NCBI RefSeq assembly: GCF_902833045.1
Contig: NZ_CADFDU010000001.1
Location: forward strand, 1,240,673-1,304,672
Direction of reading: 5' to 3'
Length of the DNA stretch: 64,000 bases
From: Burkholderia sp. BCC0322
Lineage (GTDB): Bacteria > Pseudomonadota > Gammaproteobacteria > Burkholderiales > Burkholderiaceae
The notes under the pieces are model-generated. The model ran no database searches, was not told the DNA's origin, and was given only the letters and a program-made list of their open reading frames with translations. Position 1 is the first letter of the stretch. Each line of letters opens with the position of its first letter. The position numbers were made by a program, and so were the translations under genes. Below are positions 50,088 to 59,438 of this stretch, in pieces.

Positions 50088-50314
50088 GGTGGATCCTGAT
50101 GAAATTTCTGAAGGAGTCGACGTACCGCGACTCACTCGGTCGACGGAAAATTCGGCCCGGTAGCGTAGCTATACGCGGGACGCGTGGCTCAGTCTGTCCG
50201 ATGCCGGACGGTTTGCCGGTGCGCGTGGCTCGTCTCCCGATGCGCGGCGCTTCGCGGTGGCTCGCGATCCGCGTCCAGCGGAATTTTCAAATCGGGCCTA
50301 TGCTGGCATCGTAA

Positions 50315-50587
<273 letters not shown>

Positions 50588-50807
50588 CGCAGTTTGCACG
50601 GCGCGGCGCGGGTCAGCGCCCTGCGTGACCGCGATCCATCGAGTCGTCGCCGGTATTCAGCGATATCGCTGATCGAGGAGGTATCGATCGTGGCGATGGC
50701 GCGCCGATGTTCCCGGTGTACAGGGTAGCCGGATGAGACGTTGCCACGGAGATATCGGGTCGCTTCCACGCATTCGCGTGGCGCCAGGGGCACGTTCGGG
50801 AAAGGCC

Positions 50808-50823
50808 GGTACGATGCGGCGCA
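50808..50823. promoter_or_regulatory. Island palindrome, degenerate
   Basis: GGTACG-ATGC-GGCGCA keeps only the left arm. It is located 8 bp past the stop of the Crp/Fnr gene, so any role is doubtful. It shares the ATGC spacer with the sites at 39760 and 41461. Confidence 0.3.
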
Positions 50824-50830
50824 GTAGCGG

Positions 50831-51550
50831 CTAGAGTCGCTTCAGATCGGGAAGCAGGCGATCGAATTCGCGTTTGACCACCCCATAACATTCGCACACG
50901 CGCTTTTCGAGCCCAGGGCGATCCAGCACCTCGATATGGCCGTAGTTGTAGCGGATGAGGCCCGCGTCCTGCAGCTTCAGTGCCGCTTCCGTCACGCCCG
51001 ACCTGCGCACGCCCAGCATGTTGGCGATCAGTTCCTGCGTCATGCGCAGCTGGTTCGAAGGCAGGCGGTCGAGGCTGAGCAGCAGCCAGCGGCAAAGTTG
51101 CTGGTCGATCGAGTGATGTCGGTTGCACACCGCGGTCTGGGCCATCTGCGTGATGAGCGCCTGGGTATAGCGCAACAACAGGCGCTGCATCGCATTGCCG
51201 CGCCGGAATTCTTCTTTCAGGATGCGCGCGTCGAGCCGGTAGGCCTGCCCCGCGCTTTGCACGACGGCGCGGCTCGGCGTCGTTTCGCCGCCCATGAACA
51301 GCGACACGCCGATCATGCCCTCATGGCCGACGATCGCGATTTCAGCGGACGAGCCATCCTCCATCACATACAGCAGCGACACGATCGACGTGGTCGGAAA
51401 ATAGACGTGATGCATCTGGCCGCCCGACTCGTACAGCACGTTTCCCAACGGCATGTCGACAAGGGTCAGGTGGGGGGCGAGGTGCGCGCGTTCGTTTTCC
51501 GGCAGCGCGGCAAGCAGGTGATTTTCGGTAATGGGCGGGTTGTCCTGCAT
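50831..51550 (-). CDS. Crp/Fnr family transcriptional regulator
   Basis: The 239-aa product starts at ATG 51550 (AGGAGCC site); the frame to 51679 is not needed. A cyclic-nucleotide-binding-like domain spans about residues 25-145 (LGNVLYESGGQMHHVYFPTTSIVSLL, IAIVGHEGMIGVSLFMGG). A winged HTH follows near 175-215 (MTQELIANMLGVRRSGVTEAALKLQDAGLI). There is no N-terminal Cys cluster, so it is not an oxygen-sensing FNR with a 4Fe-4S centre. The signal is unknown. It is a candidate local regulator of the island. Confidence 0.9.
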   Translation of the reverse strand: MQDNPPITENHLLAALPENERAHLAPHLTLVDMPLGNVLYESGGQMHHVYFPTTSIVSLLYVMEDGSSAEIAIVGHEGMIGVSLFMGGETTPSRAVVQSAGQAYRLDARILKEEFRRGNAMQRLLLRYTQALITQMAQTAVCNRHHSIDQQLCRWLLLSLDRLPSNQLRMTQELIANMLGVRRSGVTEAALKLQDAGLIRYNYGHIEVLDRPGLEKRVCECYGVVKREFDRLLPDLKRL

Positions 51551-51894
51551 GCGTGGCTCCTGCGCTCGCGCCCGGAAGGTGATGGAGAATCCGGCCGATA
51601 TGGGCGCAGCGGGAATCGGCGGGACCAGACAACCATCATACTTTACCGATCCGACGACCGGACGGGAGGGCGGTGCCAATGCGTCCTTTTTTCGATGAGT
51701 TCGGAATGACCGTTCGAATGCGAATCTGCCTTCAAAAATTATAGTGTCGGCACATGTCTCATCAAGGTGCGCGCAATCACGCGCACTCGATATGGAACCG
51801 ATATTTCACGTAGCGGTTGACGGGAAATCGCGGTCGCGAGGCCTGCCCGGCGTCGACCGCGGAACGGTGTGCACGCGATGAATCGCGTGCGTCC

Positions 51895-51910
51895 GGTACG
51901 TCGCCGGACA
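51895..51910. promoter_or_regulatory. Island palindrome variant (GGTACG-TCGC-CGGACA)
   Basis: It is located in the 479-bp gap between the Crp/Fnr and SYLF copy 2 genes and shares extended flanks with 41543-41567 (GCGTCCGGTACGT, CGCCGGACA). I see no gene between 51551 and 52029. Confidence 0.45.
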
Positions 51911-52029
51911 AGCTCCGTGCACGAGTAAGTTTATGAGGGTATCAGGCGCGTTGAATTCGGATCCGCCGCCACGCCATCGGATCGCCGTGTTGGCCGGTTC
52001 GTTCGCCCGGCAGGCCTTGAGCGTGAGCG

Positions 52030-52620
52030 CTACAGCGCCGTCAGCTTCGTGATCTTCGTTCCTTCGAGCGTCACACCCGCCATCAATCCGCTGTTCGTCA
52101 TGACAAACGCTTCGATCGGCGTGGTCGCGGTGCTGGTGTCGACGTTGCCGTTCGCGCCGACCTTTAGTACCGCCACCGATGCATCGCCGCCCGCCGACCA
52201 GCCTTCGCTGTTACGGAAGCGATCAAGCGCATCCGCTGTCATGAACAGGAAAATGATGGCTTTCGATTGCGCGCCGATCTGCAGCCCGATCGAGCCTGTC
52301 GTGGTGCTGTAGTACCCGACCGTGTTTCCGGCAACGCGCAGCGAGCCTTCACCGTACTGACCGCCGATCCCAAAGCCGGCCGCGATGACGGACGGGAACA
52401 CCAGTACGCCACGCGCCTTGCCGACGAGCTCATGCGAGCCGTTGGCGCTCGTGTAAAGGCGTGCAAGGGTCGAGTCGACGCCTGCATCGATGGTGTGGCG
52501 CTTGTCGACCTGATGGCCGCTGGCGTCGGATGTGCCGGTCATCGTGCAACCCGAAACCGCAAGAGAAATGGCAAGGATGGATCCCGGCGTACCCCATATG
52601 AATGTTCGTCGCAGCATCAT
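52030..52620 (-). CDS. SYLF (Ysc84) domain lipoprotein, copy 2
   Basis: A 196-aa paralogue of the protein at 39947, in the opposite orientation. About 21 of 195 residues differ. The lipobox (AVSGC), Tat-like RRTFIW and the whole SYLF domain are kept. A CAGGAG site lies before ATG 52620. The upstream palindrome at 52676-52691 is 55 bp from the start, matching the 59-bp spacing of copy 1, so the promoter was duplicated along with the gene. Confidence 0.88.
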   Translation of the reverse strand: MMLRRTFIWGTPGSILAISLAVSGCTMTGTSDASGHQVDKRHTIDAGVDSTLARLYTSANGSHELVGKARGVLVFPSVIAAGFGIGGQYGEGSLRVAGNTVGYYSTTTGSIGLQIGAQSKAIIFLFMTADALDRFRNSEGWSAGGDASVAVLKVGANGNVDTSTATTPIEAFVMTNSGLMAGVTLEGTKITKLTAL

Positions 52621-52675
52621 CGTCTCCTGGTGGTTGCTGGAGCTTCAGACGCTACGCCAGGGCGGCTGCGGACGC

Positions 52676-52691
52676 GGTACGACAGCGTACA
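52676..52691. promoter_or_regulatory. Island palindrome GGTACG-ACAG-CGTACA
   Basis: A near-perfect copy upstream of SYLF copy 2. A CCGTACA half-site lies near 52907. No other gene is visible in 52621-53076. Confidence 0.62.
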
Positions 52692-53076
52692 AAGACGCAA
52701 CACCTTCCTCGGCCCGCGTTTCGTTCAGCGTTGCAGCGGGCGCGTCACGTCCGGCGTGTCGATTTTGGCAAGCCGACAACGGAGATGGTCCGTGCCGGTC
52801 GATGTCGCGCAACCGGTCCGGCAACGTATGTCAAATCGTATTACGAAGAATCACGATGGCGACAAGGCGCGTCCACCTGTCCGCCTCCACAAGCGTTCTT
52901 CACCGTACAGACACGCAATCTCGTCGACAGCAGGATGTCTCGTGCAACCATCCATTCGTGCACGATCTTTTCACGAACATCGACGTGGTTCACATCTGTG
53001 GAGAATGATTCCGTCATTCGTCTCCGGTCGATCAAACGAAGCGCCACACTCGGATGCGACTGGTAAGGAGAGCAAC

Positions 53077-53310
53077 ATGAGTTCATTGACCTATGTCTGT
53101 CTTGCCGCTATTGCAACCGTGCTTGCCGGATGCCTTTGGGTACCCGGCGACGGCTATCGTGGTGATCGAGGCGGGGGGTATGGCGGTTCGTATGGAGGTG
53201 GTCACGAAAGCGGGTGGAATCAAAGTGGCCCTTCCCGCGACCATATGAATCACTCCGGGCATGCCGACGACCAGGGCGCGCATGGGTCCGGGCAACGGGA
53301 AGGATGGTAG
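53077..53310 (+). CDS. Small Gly/His-rich lipoprotein
   Basis: The 77-aa product starts at ATG 53077 behind AAGGAG. The signal peptide MSSLTYVCLAAIATVLAGC ends in a lipobox. The mature part is Gly-, His- and Ser-rich (GYGGSYGGGHESGWNQSG, HMNHSGHADDQGAHGSGQ), without a recognised fold. It is probably outer-membrane anchored. The function is unknown. Confidence 0.72.
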   Translation: MSSLTYVCLAAIATVLAGCLWVPGDGYRGDRGGGYGGSYGGGHESGWNQSGPSRDHMNHSGHADDQGAHGSGQREGW

Positions 53311-53563
53311 GTCGGCTGCGGTCATCACATGAAACCGGCCAACCATGTTCCTTCAGGCATGGTTCGTCGTGACCGATGTCACGACTGCGCAATGGAAAGC
53401 TGTGCCGGCGCAGTTCGATCGGCGGCACGCCGCACGCCTTCGCGGTGGTGCCCTCGGTCAATCACTTCGGGTACCGAACCACGTCTGGTGCGCGGCATGA
53501 ATAGTGGATTCGGTCCTGCAATCAACAGTTGTCGCGCCGCTCCGAGCGTTTATGGATTAAGAC

Positions 53564-54850
53564 ATGGTTCCGTCTGAAAAACTCAATAGCGATGTCGATA
53601 GCCAGGCCGACTCGTGGCTGACGAAGCTCGGACCTGGACTGATCACCGGTGCGGCGGACGACGATCCGAGCGGCATTGCCACCTATTCGCAGGCGGGTGC
53701 GCAATTCGGCTTCGACATGCTGTGGACCGTCCTGTTGACCTATCCGCTGATGGTCGCCATTCAGGTCGTGAGCGCGAGGATCGGCCGGGTGAGCGGCCAT
53801 GGTCTCGCGACGAATCTGCGACGTCATTACCCGCGGTGGCTGCTGTATGGCACCGTCATCCTCCTGCTGGTGGCGAACACGATCAATATCGCGGCCGACC
53901 TGACGGCCATGGGCGCAGCCGTCAATCTACTGGTCGGCGGCCCCACGCGGGCTTACACGGTCGGATTAGGCGTGTTCTCGCTGGTGTTGCAGATGTTCGT
54001 GCCGTACCGCAGGTATGTCCGCATCCTCAAGTGGCTCACCCTGGCGCTGTTCGCCTACGTCGGCGTGATCTTTGCGGTCCAGATCCCATGGGCGACCGTG
54101 GCGCTGCGCACGGTACTTCCGCACGGCTCGTGGAGCACCGGCTACGTCACGACGGTAGTCGCCGTGTTCGGCACGACCATCAGCCCGTACCTGTTCTTCT
54201 GGCAGGCGTCACAGGAGGTCGAGGAACTGCAGGCGAAGAAGGAGCAGCAGGCGCTGACGAAAATGCCGTCGCAAGGGCCGGCAAACCTGAGCCGCATCCG
54301 CCTTGATACGTCGATCGGAATGGCATTTTCCAATCTCGTTGCGTTTTTTATCATTCTCACGACTGCGGTCACGCTGCATGCGCACCATATCACCGACATC
54401 CAGACGTCGGCGCAGGCCGCCTCCGCATTGAAACCGATCGCCGGCCAGTTTGCGTTCCTGCTCTTCAGTCTGGGCATCATCGGCACGGGGCTGCTCGCGC
54501 TGCCGGTGCTGGCCGGCTCGGCGGCCTACGCGATGGCCGGCACGTTCAAGTGGAGAAACAGCCTCGCGCTCGAGCCGCAACTGGCGAAACGGTTCTACGC
54601 GATCATCGTGCTCGCGACGGTCGTGGGCCTCGCGCTCGATTTCACGTCGATCGACCCGATCAAGGCGCTGTTCTGGAGCGCGGTCATCAACGGCGTCACG
54701 TCGGTACCGATCATGGTGCTGATGATGCTGATGGCGTCGAACCAAAAGGTCATGGGCACCTTCGTCACGCCCGTGCTGCTGCGGTGGGTGGGGTGGCTTT
54801 CAACCGGTGTGATGGGCGCCGCCGTGATCGCGATGTTCGTTTTCATCTGA
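53564..54850 (+). CDS. Nramp-family divalent metal transporter, atypical motifs
   Basis: The 428-aa protein has about 11 membrane helices. The TM1 region reads GLITGAADDDPSGIATYSQAG, where canonical Mn/Fe transporters have DPGN. The TM6 region is FGTTISPYLFFWQASQEVEE, without the usual MPHN. It belongs to the Nramp-related branch whose metal preference differs or is unknown. A cytoplasmic loop rich in Lys and Gln follows. It stands alone between small genes, with no close partner. Confidence 0.85.
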   Translation: MVPSEKLNSDVDSQADSWLTKLGPGLITGAADDDPSGIATYSQAGAQFGFDMLWTVLLTYPLMVAIQVVSARIGRVSGHGLATNLRRHYPRWLLYGTVILLLVANTINIAADLTAMGAAVNLLVGGPTRAYTVGLGVFSLVLQMFVPYRRYVRILKWLTLALFAYVGVIFAVQIPWATVALRTVLPHGSWSTGYVTTVVAVFGTTISPYLFFWQASQEVEELQAKKEQQALTKMPSQGPANLSRIRLDTSIGMAFSNLVAFFIILTTAVTLHAHHITDIQTSAQAASALKPIAGQFAFLLFSLGIIGTGLLALPVLAGSAAYAMAGTFKWRNSLALEPQLAKRFYAIIVLATVVGLALDFTSIDPIKALFWSAVINGVTSVPIMVLMMLMASNQKVMGTFVTPVLLRWVGWLSTGVMGAAVIAMFVFI

Positions 54851-54882
54851 GCATCGGTTCCGATCGTTCCTTTTCTCGGCCC

Positions 54883-54898
54883 GGTACGGCGCCGTACC
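54883..54898. promoter_or_regulatory. Island palindrome GGTACG-GCGC-CGTACC
   Basis: A perfect copy, 33 bp after the Nramp gene stop and 227 bp before the PRC-barrel gene. The whole 16 bp is symmetric, spacer included. Confidence 0.65.
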
Positions 54899-55124
54899 GA
54901 CTTCGTCTCCCGGCTGCGCGCATCGTTGCGACTCGCTCTCCCTCTTCAATGCACCGGACGCTCAGCGTGAGCGGCAGGTGCGCAGCGGGTAGGGCGGCCA
55001 GAGGCGACACCTGTCCGGCACGTAACCGTTCATATCGCGTGACCGGTGCGTGCTGTCCATCGCGGCGAGCCGGCGAGCCGGCGATCCGCGCCGGCGTCCT
55101 GCGAAATGAACCCAGGAGGGAATC

Positions 55125-55595
55125 ATGACGATACTAGACCCGACCCATCGGCCATCGACCAGCGATACAGGTGCGGCGATTGTCGGCAGTGGGGCCGGCG
55201 ACGGACCCGGCCCCAACGTGATGGAAGCCGATACGCTCAAGGGAAACAAGCTCTTCACGTCCGACCGGCTGGAGATCGGGAGGATTTCAGACATCATGCT
55301 GGACGTACGCAGCGGCCGGGTTGCCTATGCCGTGCTGTCAAGCGGGGGCTTTCTCGGTATCGGCGGAAAACTTTACGCCATTCCGTGGAGTGCGCTGACC
55401 CTGGACACGGACGAAAAATGCTTCCGGCTCGACGTTACCGCAGACCACGTGAAAAATGCCCCCGCGTTCGACAAGGACCATTGGCCATCGATGGCGGACG
55501 AGCAGTGGGGCTCGTCGCTTCACCAGTTCTACAATCGGCAGCCGTACTGGGCAGCGACCCGAGACGTCGCCATGAATCGTCCGCCCGCACATTGA
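55125..55595 (+). CDS. PRC-barrel domain protein (module copy 1)
   Basis: The 156-aa protein follows a CAGGAGGG site. A PRC-barrel domain spans about residues 38-110 (LKGNKLFTSDRLEIGRISDIMLDVRSGRVAYAVLS, then KLYAIPWSAL). The next 40 residues (AFDKDHWPSMADEQWG) are shared with the paralogue at 57249. Together with the CsbD gene at 55735 it forms a PRC-CsbD pair that is repeated downstream. Confidence 0.88.
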   Translation: MTILDPTHRPSTSDTGAAIVGSGAGDGPGPNVMEADTLKGNKLFTSDRLEIGRISDIMLDVRSGRVAYAVLSSGGFLGIGGKLYAIPWSALTLDTDEKCFRLDVTADHVKNAPAFDKDHWPSMADEQWGSSLHQFYNRQPYWAATRDVAMNRPPAH

Positions 55596-55734
55596 AACGC
55601 CCTTGCCAGCCGGTAAAAATATGGATATCTGATGATTTTTATCGAATACCGATTAACCGGTCGGACGGTGTCATCACCTGACGGCAACAGATAGCAGCAG
55701 CATCCACAGATCAGTTACGTATTGGAGCTCTACC

Positions 55735-55908
55735 ATGAACAAGGATCAAGTCAAGGGAACTGCGGAGAAGGTCAAAGGCAAGGTGAATGAGGTCATTGGC
55801 CGTGCCACGCACAACACGAAACAGGAAGTCAAAGGCGATCTCCAGCAAGCAGCCGGCCAGGCGCGCAAGAATCTTGGCGACGCCAAGGAAGCTGTCAAAA
55901 AAGTCTGA
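55735..55908 (+). CDS. CsbD family protein (module copy 1)
   Basis: The intact 57-aa CsbD protein begins MNKDQVKGTAEKVKGKVNEV and ends DAKEAVKKV. A TTGGAG site precedes ATG 55735. It is 139 bp after the PRC gene. CsbD proteins rise strongly under general stress in many bacteria. Its closest relative here is the shortened copy at 57850. Confidence 0.88.
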   Translation: MNKDQVKGTAEKVKGKVNEVIGRATHNTKQEVKGDLQQAAGQARKNLGDAKEAVKKV

Positions 55909-56217
55909 TTGGACACGGAGGCTTCATGAGGGGGGCTATTCCCCTCTCGGACGGTGCTTCACGCATCGTGCCAACCTCACTGCGGCTACTACCGTACAGA
56001 CATGCGCTGTCGGATGCGAGAACGTCAAGTTTCGTCCTTCGCGCACGGGGTCCCGGCCCCCGTCGCGAGGCGCGTCCTCGAACCGATAACCGGCTCAATC
56101 GCGCAAGTCTTTGCTGCGGCAAAATGCCGGGTATCGCTGGAAGCTTCGCCAGCGTGGCTCCGTGGCCCACAAGCCGCGCAGCAGATCAGGTTGGCGTCTA
56201 ACTTGAGGGGAGTTGCC

Positions 56218-56292
56218 ATGAACAACATTGTCTGGCTCGTTGGAGCCGTGGTCATCGTTCTGTTCGTCCTCGGCTATTTGGGATTGAGATAG
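56218..56292 (+). CDS. 24-aa single-helix membrane peptide
   Basis: A strong GAGGGGAG site precedes ATG 56218, which codes for MNNIVWLVGAVVIVLFVLGY and four more residues. It is one hydrophobic helix, typical of small regulatory or structural inner-membrane proteins that annotation often misses. The 309 bp before it (55909-56217) show only a CCGTACA half-site at about 55993. Confidence 0.55.
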   Translation: MNNIVWLVGAVVIVLFVLGYLGLR

Positions 56293-56389
56293 GGCATCCT
56301 GTTCACGTGCTCGTCGCGCAATGGCTGGTCAACGATCGCGATCAAAACGATCCAGGTCGCGACAGCCATCGTTTATCGCAGGAAGCAAA

Positions 56390-56560
56390 ATGAAAACGCT
56401 CAAGATCATCGGCTGTGCGGGACTCGTGGCCGTCGCGATCATTCTGCTCGTCGCAATGTGCGCGATCCTGGAGGACGGCATGATTTCTCACGATGCGCAG
56501 CGACCGGGACTGACCGGCAACCCGCTTTCCACCCCCGAATCGCCGAATCACTTCGGTTAA
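56390..56560 (+). CDS. Small membrane-anchored hypothetical protein
   Basis: The 56-aa product starts at ATG 56390 with a CAGGAAG site. An N-terminal hydrophobic segment (IIGCAGLVAVAIILLVAMCAI) precedes a short polar tail (GLTGNPLSTPESPNHFG). It could be a single-pass membrane protein or carry an uncleaved signal. It lies 97 bp after the 24-aa gene. Confidence 0.6.
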   Translation: MKTLKIIGCAGLVAVAIILLVAMCAILEDGMISHDAQRPGLTGNPLSTPESPNHFG

Positions 56561-56766
56561 GTAACCCGCCACCGGCTGACCGTTCCCGACTTGCTTTGAG
56601 TGACCCCGTCATGCGGAGGGTGGAGGCGCATACGCCATTGTCGATGTCCGCATGGATCGAAAATCGGCATTCCATTTTCAATCGACGCTTGAGACCAAGG
56701 CGGCGTCGCAACAGGCGGTCGGTGACCGCTCCCATGCTGCGACCGCATCACTGCCGTTCCCGCATG

Positions 56767-56782
56767 GGTACGGCAGCGTACG
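56767..56782. promoter_or_regulatory. Island palindrome GGTACG-GCAG-CGTACG
   Basis: A near-perfect copy in the 688-bp gap (56561-57248) before the second PRC gene. A weaker symmetric site, GATACG-GCAA-CGATCC, lies at about 57022. I see no real gene in this gap, although a frame is open through it. Confidence 0.6.
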
Positions 56783-57248
56783 GACTCCCGGGCTGCTCAC
56801 GCATAGGGTAGGTTGAGTTGACATGTACTCATGCCACGATAGTTCGGATGTGTTCTCCAGCCGCATGCCCGGTACGCGCACCGAGCACACATCGACACCG
56901 CGGGAGCCTCGGCACGGCACGTCGACGCGCATCGTACATGCGTCGCGCTTCCAATGTCATCTCGTCGACAGCAATGGATACCGGGGCCGAAAGCCGGTGC
57001 TGCTCGAGGCGATGCGCAGTGTGATACGGCAACGATCCAGGCTGGGCATAGCGCGGAAACCAGCTTGCATTTCAGCCCGAAACGCTGCTCGAATCGAGAA
57101 TGTTTTCGGCCCGAATGACGGCGGGCAATTGCAGGCGAAGCGCGCATCGTCCCGGCTCGGAACAGAGCCGGATCGGCGCCCGCTTCGCACCGTCACGCTG
57201 GCCGGCGACGCTCGCCGGCATTTCGTGCAACGAATACCGGAGCTGATC

Positions 57249-57674
57249 ATGACACCTGTTTCTCCCAGCAATCCACTTCCGAGCAACGGCAGCGGCGCCC
57301 GCATCATCGGTCGCGCAACCACCACAGGCGGGCCTGGTCCTGATGTTATGGCTGCTACCACGCTGACCGGCGATAACGTTTTATCATCCGATGGCAAGGA
57401 GATCGGGAAGGTCGTAGACATCATGCTAGACGTTGGCAGCGGCCGGATCGCGTACGCCGTACTGTCGTGTGGCGGTTTCTTCGGGATAGGCGACAAACTC
57501 TTCGCGGTGCCGTGGAGCGCGTTCACCCTCGATACCGGCAAGAAATGCTTCCGGCTCGACGTAACAGAAGAACGGATGAAGAGCGCATCCGGATTCGACA
57601 AAGACCATTGGCCTGCGGTGGCGGATTCGCAATGGGGCGGGGCGGTTCATTCGGGTAATACGCCGCCGATGTAG
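57249..57674 (+). CDS. PRC-barrel domain protein (module copy 2)
   Basis: The 141-aa protein starts at ATG 57249 (CGGAGC site). It is clearly paralogous to 55125: GPGPDVMAATTLTGDN, SSDGKEIGKVVDIMLDVGSG, CGGFFGIGDKLFAVPWSA and GFDKDHWPAVADSQWGG line up throughout. It lacks the last 20 or so residues of copy 1. It is followed by a shortened CsbD gene, so the pair is a tandem duplication of the upstream module. Confidence 0.86.
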   Translation: MTPVSPSNPLPSNGSGARIIGRATTTGGPGPDVMAATTLTGDNVLSSDGKEIGKVVDIMLDVGSGRIAYAVLSCGGFFGIGDKLFAVPWSAFTLDTGKKCFRLDVTEERMKSASGFDKDHWPAVADSQWGGAVHSGNTPPM

Positions 57675-57849
57675 CGGCACGTCAGCAGGAGGCTCGGCCG
57701 GCATTCCGCCATGCACGCGCCAGCGTGACTGCGGAATGCGGTGAGCAATTGCCGCTTTTCAGCTTCTGCCGTATCGCGTGCATCGCTCGATGCGCTCATC
57801 GCGACGGGAGGTAGGTCATCCATCCAGCAGGTGTGACTGGAACATTCAT

Positions 57850-57954
57850 ATGAACAAGGATCACGTCAAGGGCGTCGCGGAGAAGGCAAAGGGCAAGGTC
57901 AACGAGGAAATTGGCCGAGCCACTGGCGACACGAAGCAGGAAGTCAAAGGCTAG
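57850..57954 (+). pseudogene. Truncated CsbD gene (module copy 2)
   Basis: The copy codes 34 residues (MNKDHVKGVAEKAKGKVNEE, ending DTKQEVKG) and then a TAG stop, where copy 1 continues with DLQQAAGQ and another 15 residues. The C-terminal half is lost; sequence after the stop does not resume the homology. It could still make a short peptide but not the normal CsbD fold. Confidence 0.75.
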
Positions 57955-58370
57955 CCGCCGCGGGCGATCGCGCGAGGAACTGCAACTTCATGCAGATTCG
58001 GCGGTTAAAGGAATTCTTCGATGGCGCGCCTCTTGACGAAATCGAGCCTTCGCATGTTAAGCAATACAATGCATCAGCACCACAAAAAGTCTGCCGATTG
58101 GCACAAGTCGACGGACCGAACCGGGTTGCCGAATGATGGCCGGCATCCTCGCGCCAATTGTGATGTCGGAGTCCTGAGTCATATGTTCAATTTAGCGGGT
58201 GAGATCGGCACTCGCGGGGACGCCTCGCCTGAAGCCTGATCGGTAATAGGGTCAACATCTCGACCATTCGATGATGTAAGCAACGTGCAATGAAGCTTTC
58301 CTAGCAGACAGTTCGGTCCTGTCCTTTGTACCCGTCAAATTGGTTTGATCAGTTCCGCACCGTCATTCCC
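57955..58370. other. Intergenic stretch without a clear gene
   Basis: This 416-bp stretch is relatively AT-richer toward its right end. A 72-codon frame at 58021-58239 lacks a convincing ribosome site and family pattern, so I leave it uncalled. Confidence 0.4.
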
Positions 58371-59005
58371 TCACCTATTGACGGCGGGACCCACCCGAAA
58401 CCATTCCAATGCGTCGGTTGAAACGACAGCGTAGCGCACGAGCTTGTCGGCCACCTCGGCCGACGTCGCGGGATCCAGCCACTCGCGGGCGGCGTCTTCG
58501 GCGAATACCATCGGGCGCCTGCCATGCACTTCGAAAAGACCTGATCGGCCGGCCGTAGTGATGATGAACCCGTCTCCATTGCGTACTTCGTGGTCGAGCA
58601 GCACACTGCTAACGCCCGCGAAAAAGAGCGGGCCGGCGGTTTTTGGCCTGATTGCATAGGGCTGCCGCCCTCCGCTGTCTGTTCCGATCCACTCATACCA
58701 GGTGTCAGCTGGCACGATCACCCGGCCCGACGTCCAGAGAGCTCGCAAGACCGCGCTGTAGGTGACGTTTTCTGCGCGTGCAGTGACGATTTGCGGAAGC
58801 TGCTGGGCAACACACAAGGGGGGCGGTATCCCCAATTGATGCTGCGCACAACGCCATCTGGATAGATGACGAGCTGCCGCGTGCCGGATCCGGCGTTCCA
58901 AGTCGGGGAATCGATCTCCCGAGGATCCCCGCATCGGGAAAGTTCAGCCGAAAGCGGTGCGCAATAGCTGACGGCGGCAGCAGTGCGGACATAGCGGACG
59001 CACAT
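58371..59005 (-). pseudogene. SRAP (YedK/HMCES-type) gene with a frameshift
   Basis: The N-terminal frame from 59005 starts MCVRYVRTAA, giving the catalytic Cys2 that links to abasic sites, and runs to INWGYRPP. The rest is in another frame: LPQIVTARAENVTYSAV, VIVPADTWYEWIG and VHGRRPMVFAEDAAREW, the remaining SRAP motifs with Asn, Glu and His. The switch falls at a run of six C near 58817-58822, which suggests a one-base slip. SRAP proteins shield abasic sites in single-stranded DNA. The gene is probably inactive unless slippage restores it. Confidence 0.78.
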
Positions 59006-59312
59006 GGTGCTCTCACGATCATGGACATGATGGGTGGGCCTCGCGCCCCGTCTCGAAGCATCTCACCCGCCCGAATCCGCGGTCTGTCCGGTGCCGTACA
59101 GGAGGTGGTTCCGACAGCTCCCACGGATGACATCGTACGGCAGGCTGGAACACCGTTGACGGCGTATGAACAGCATCGGCACGGGCCTGGCTTGCGCAGC
59201 TGATCTGGATCAAGAGGGCGCAACTTCGGGGTATCGCTCGACATTCGGCTCCGGGTTTGAACGGACCTTGTTTCGCTCGGAAGCGCGCGTGCCGTGGCGA
59301 TCGGCCAAGGCC

Positions 59313-59329
59313 GACGTACTTTGTACGTC
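59313..59329. promoter_or_regulatory. Palindrome GACGTAC-TTT-GTACGTC upstream of response regulator
   Basis: Exact 7-bp arms around TTT lie 110 bp before the response regulator start. It shares GTAC half-sites with the island palindrome, but the arms run outwards differently. It may be an autoregulatory site. The rest of 59006-59438 shows no gene. Confidence 0.5.
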
Positions 59330-59438
59330 AGCGTGCAGACGACACGCCTTTACGCCCCCATGCTTTCAAACAAACCGGTGTCTGTGAATCGCACGTCATT
59401 GCGAGTTCGTTCACCTGCCGAGCGGATGGGTGTTTGTC

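Noticed and set aside
56823-57248. N-terminal extension of the second PRC-barrel protein
   Set aside because: The open frame upstream of 57249 has no similarity to copy 1 and a good ribosome site precedes 57249.
58021-58239. 72-aa ORF between the CsbD relic and the SRAP pseudogene
   Set aside because: The ribosome site is weak, the composition is mixed and no family resemblance is seen.
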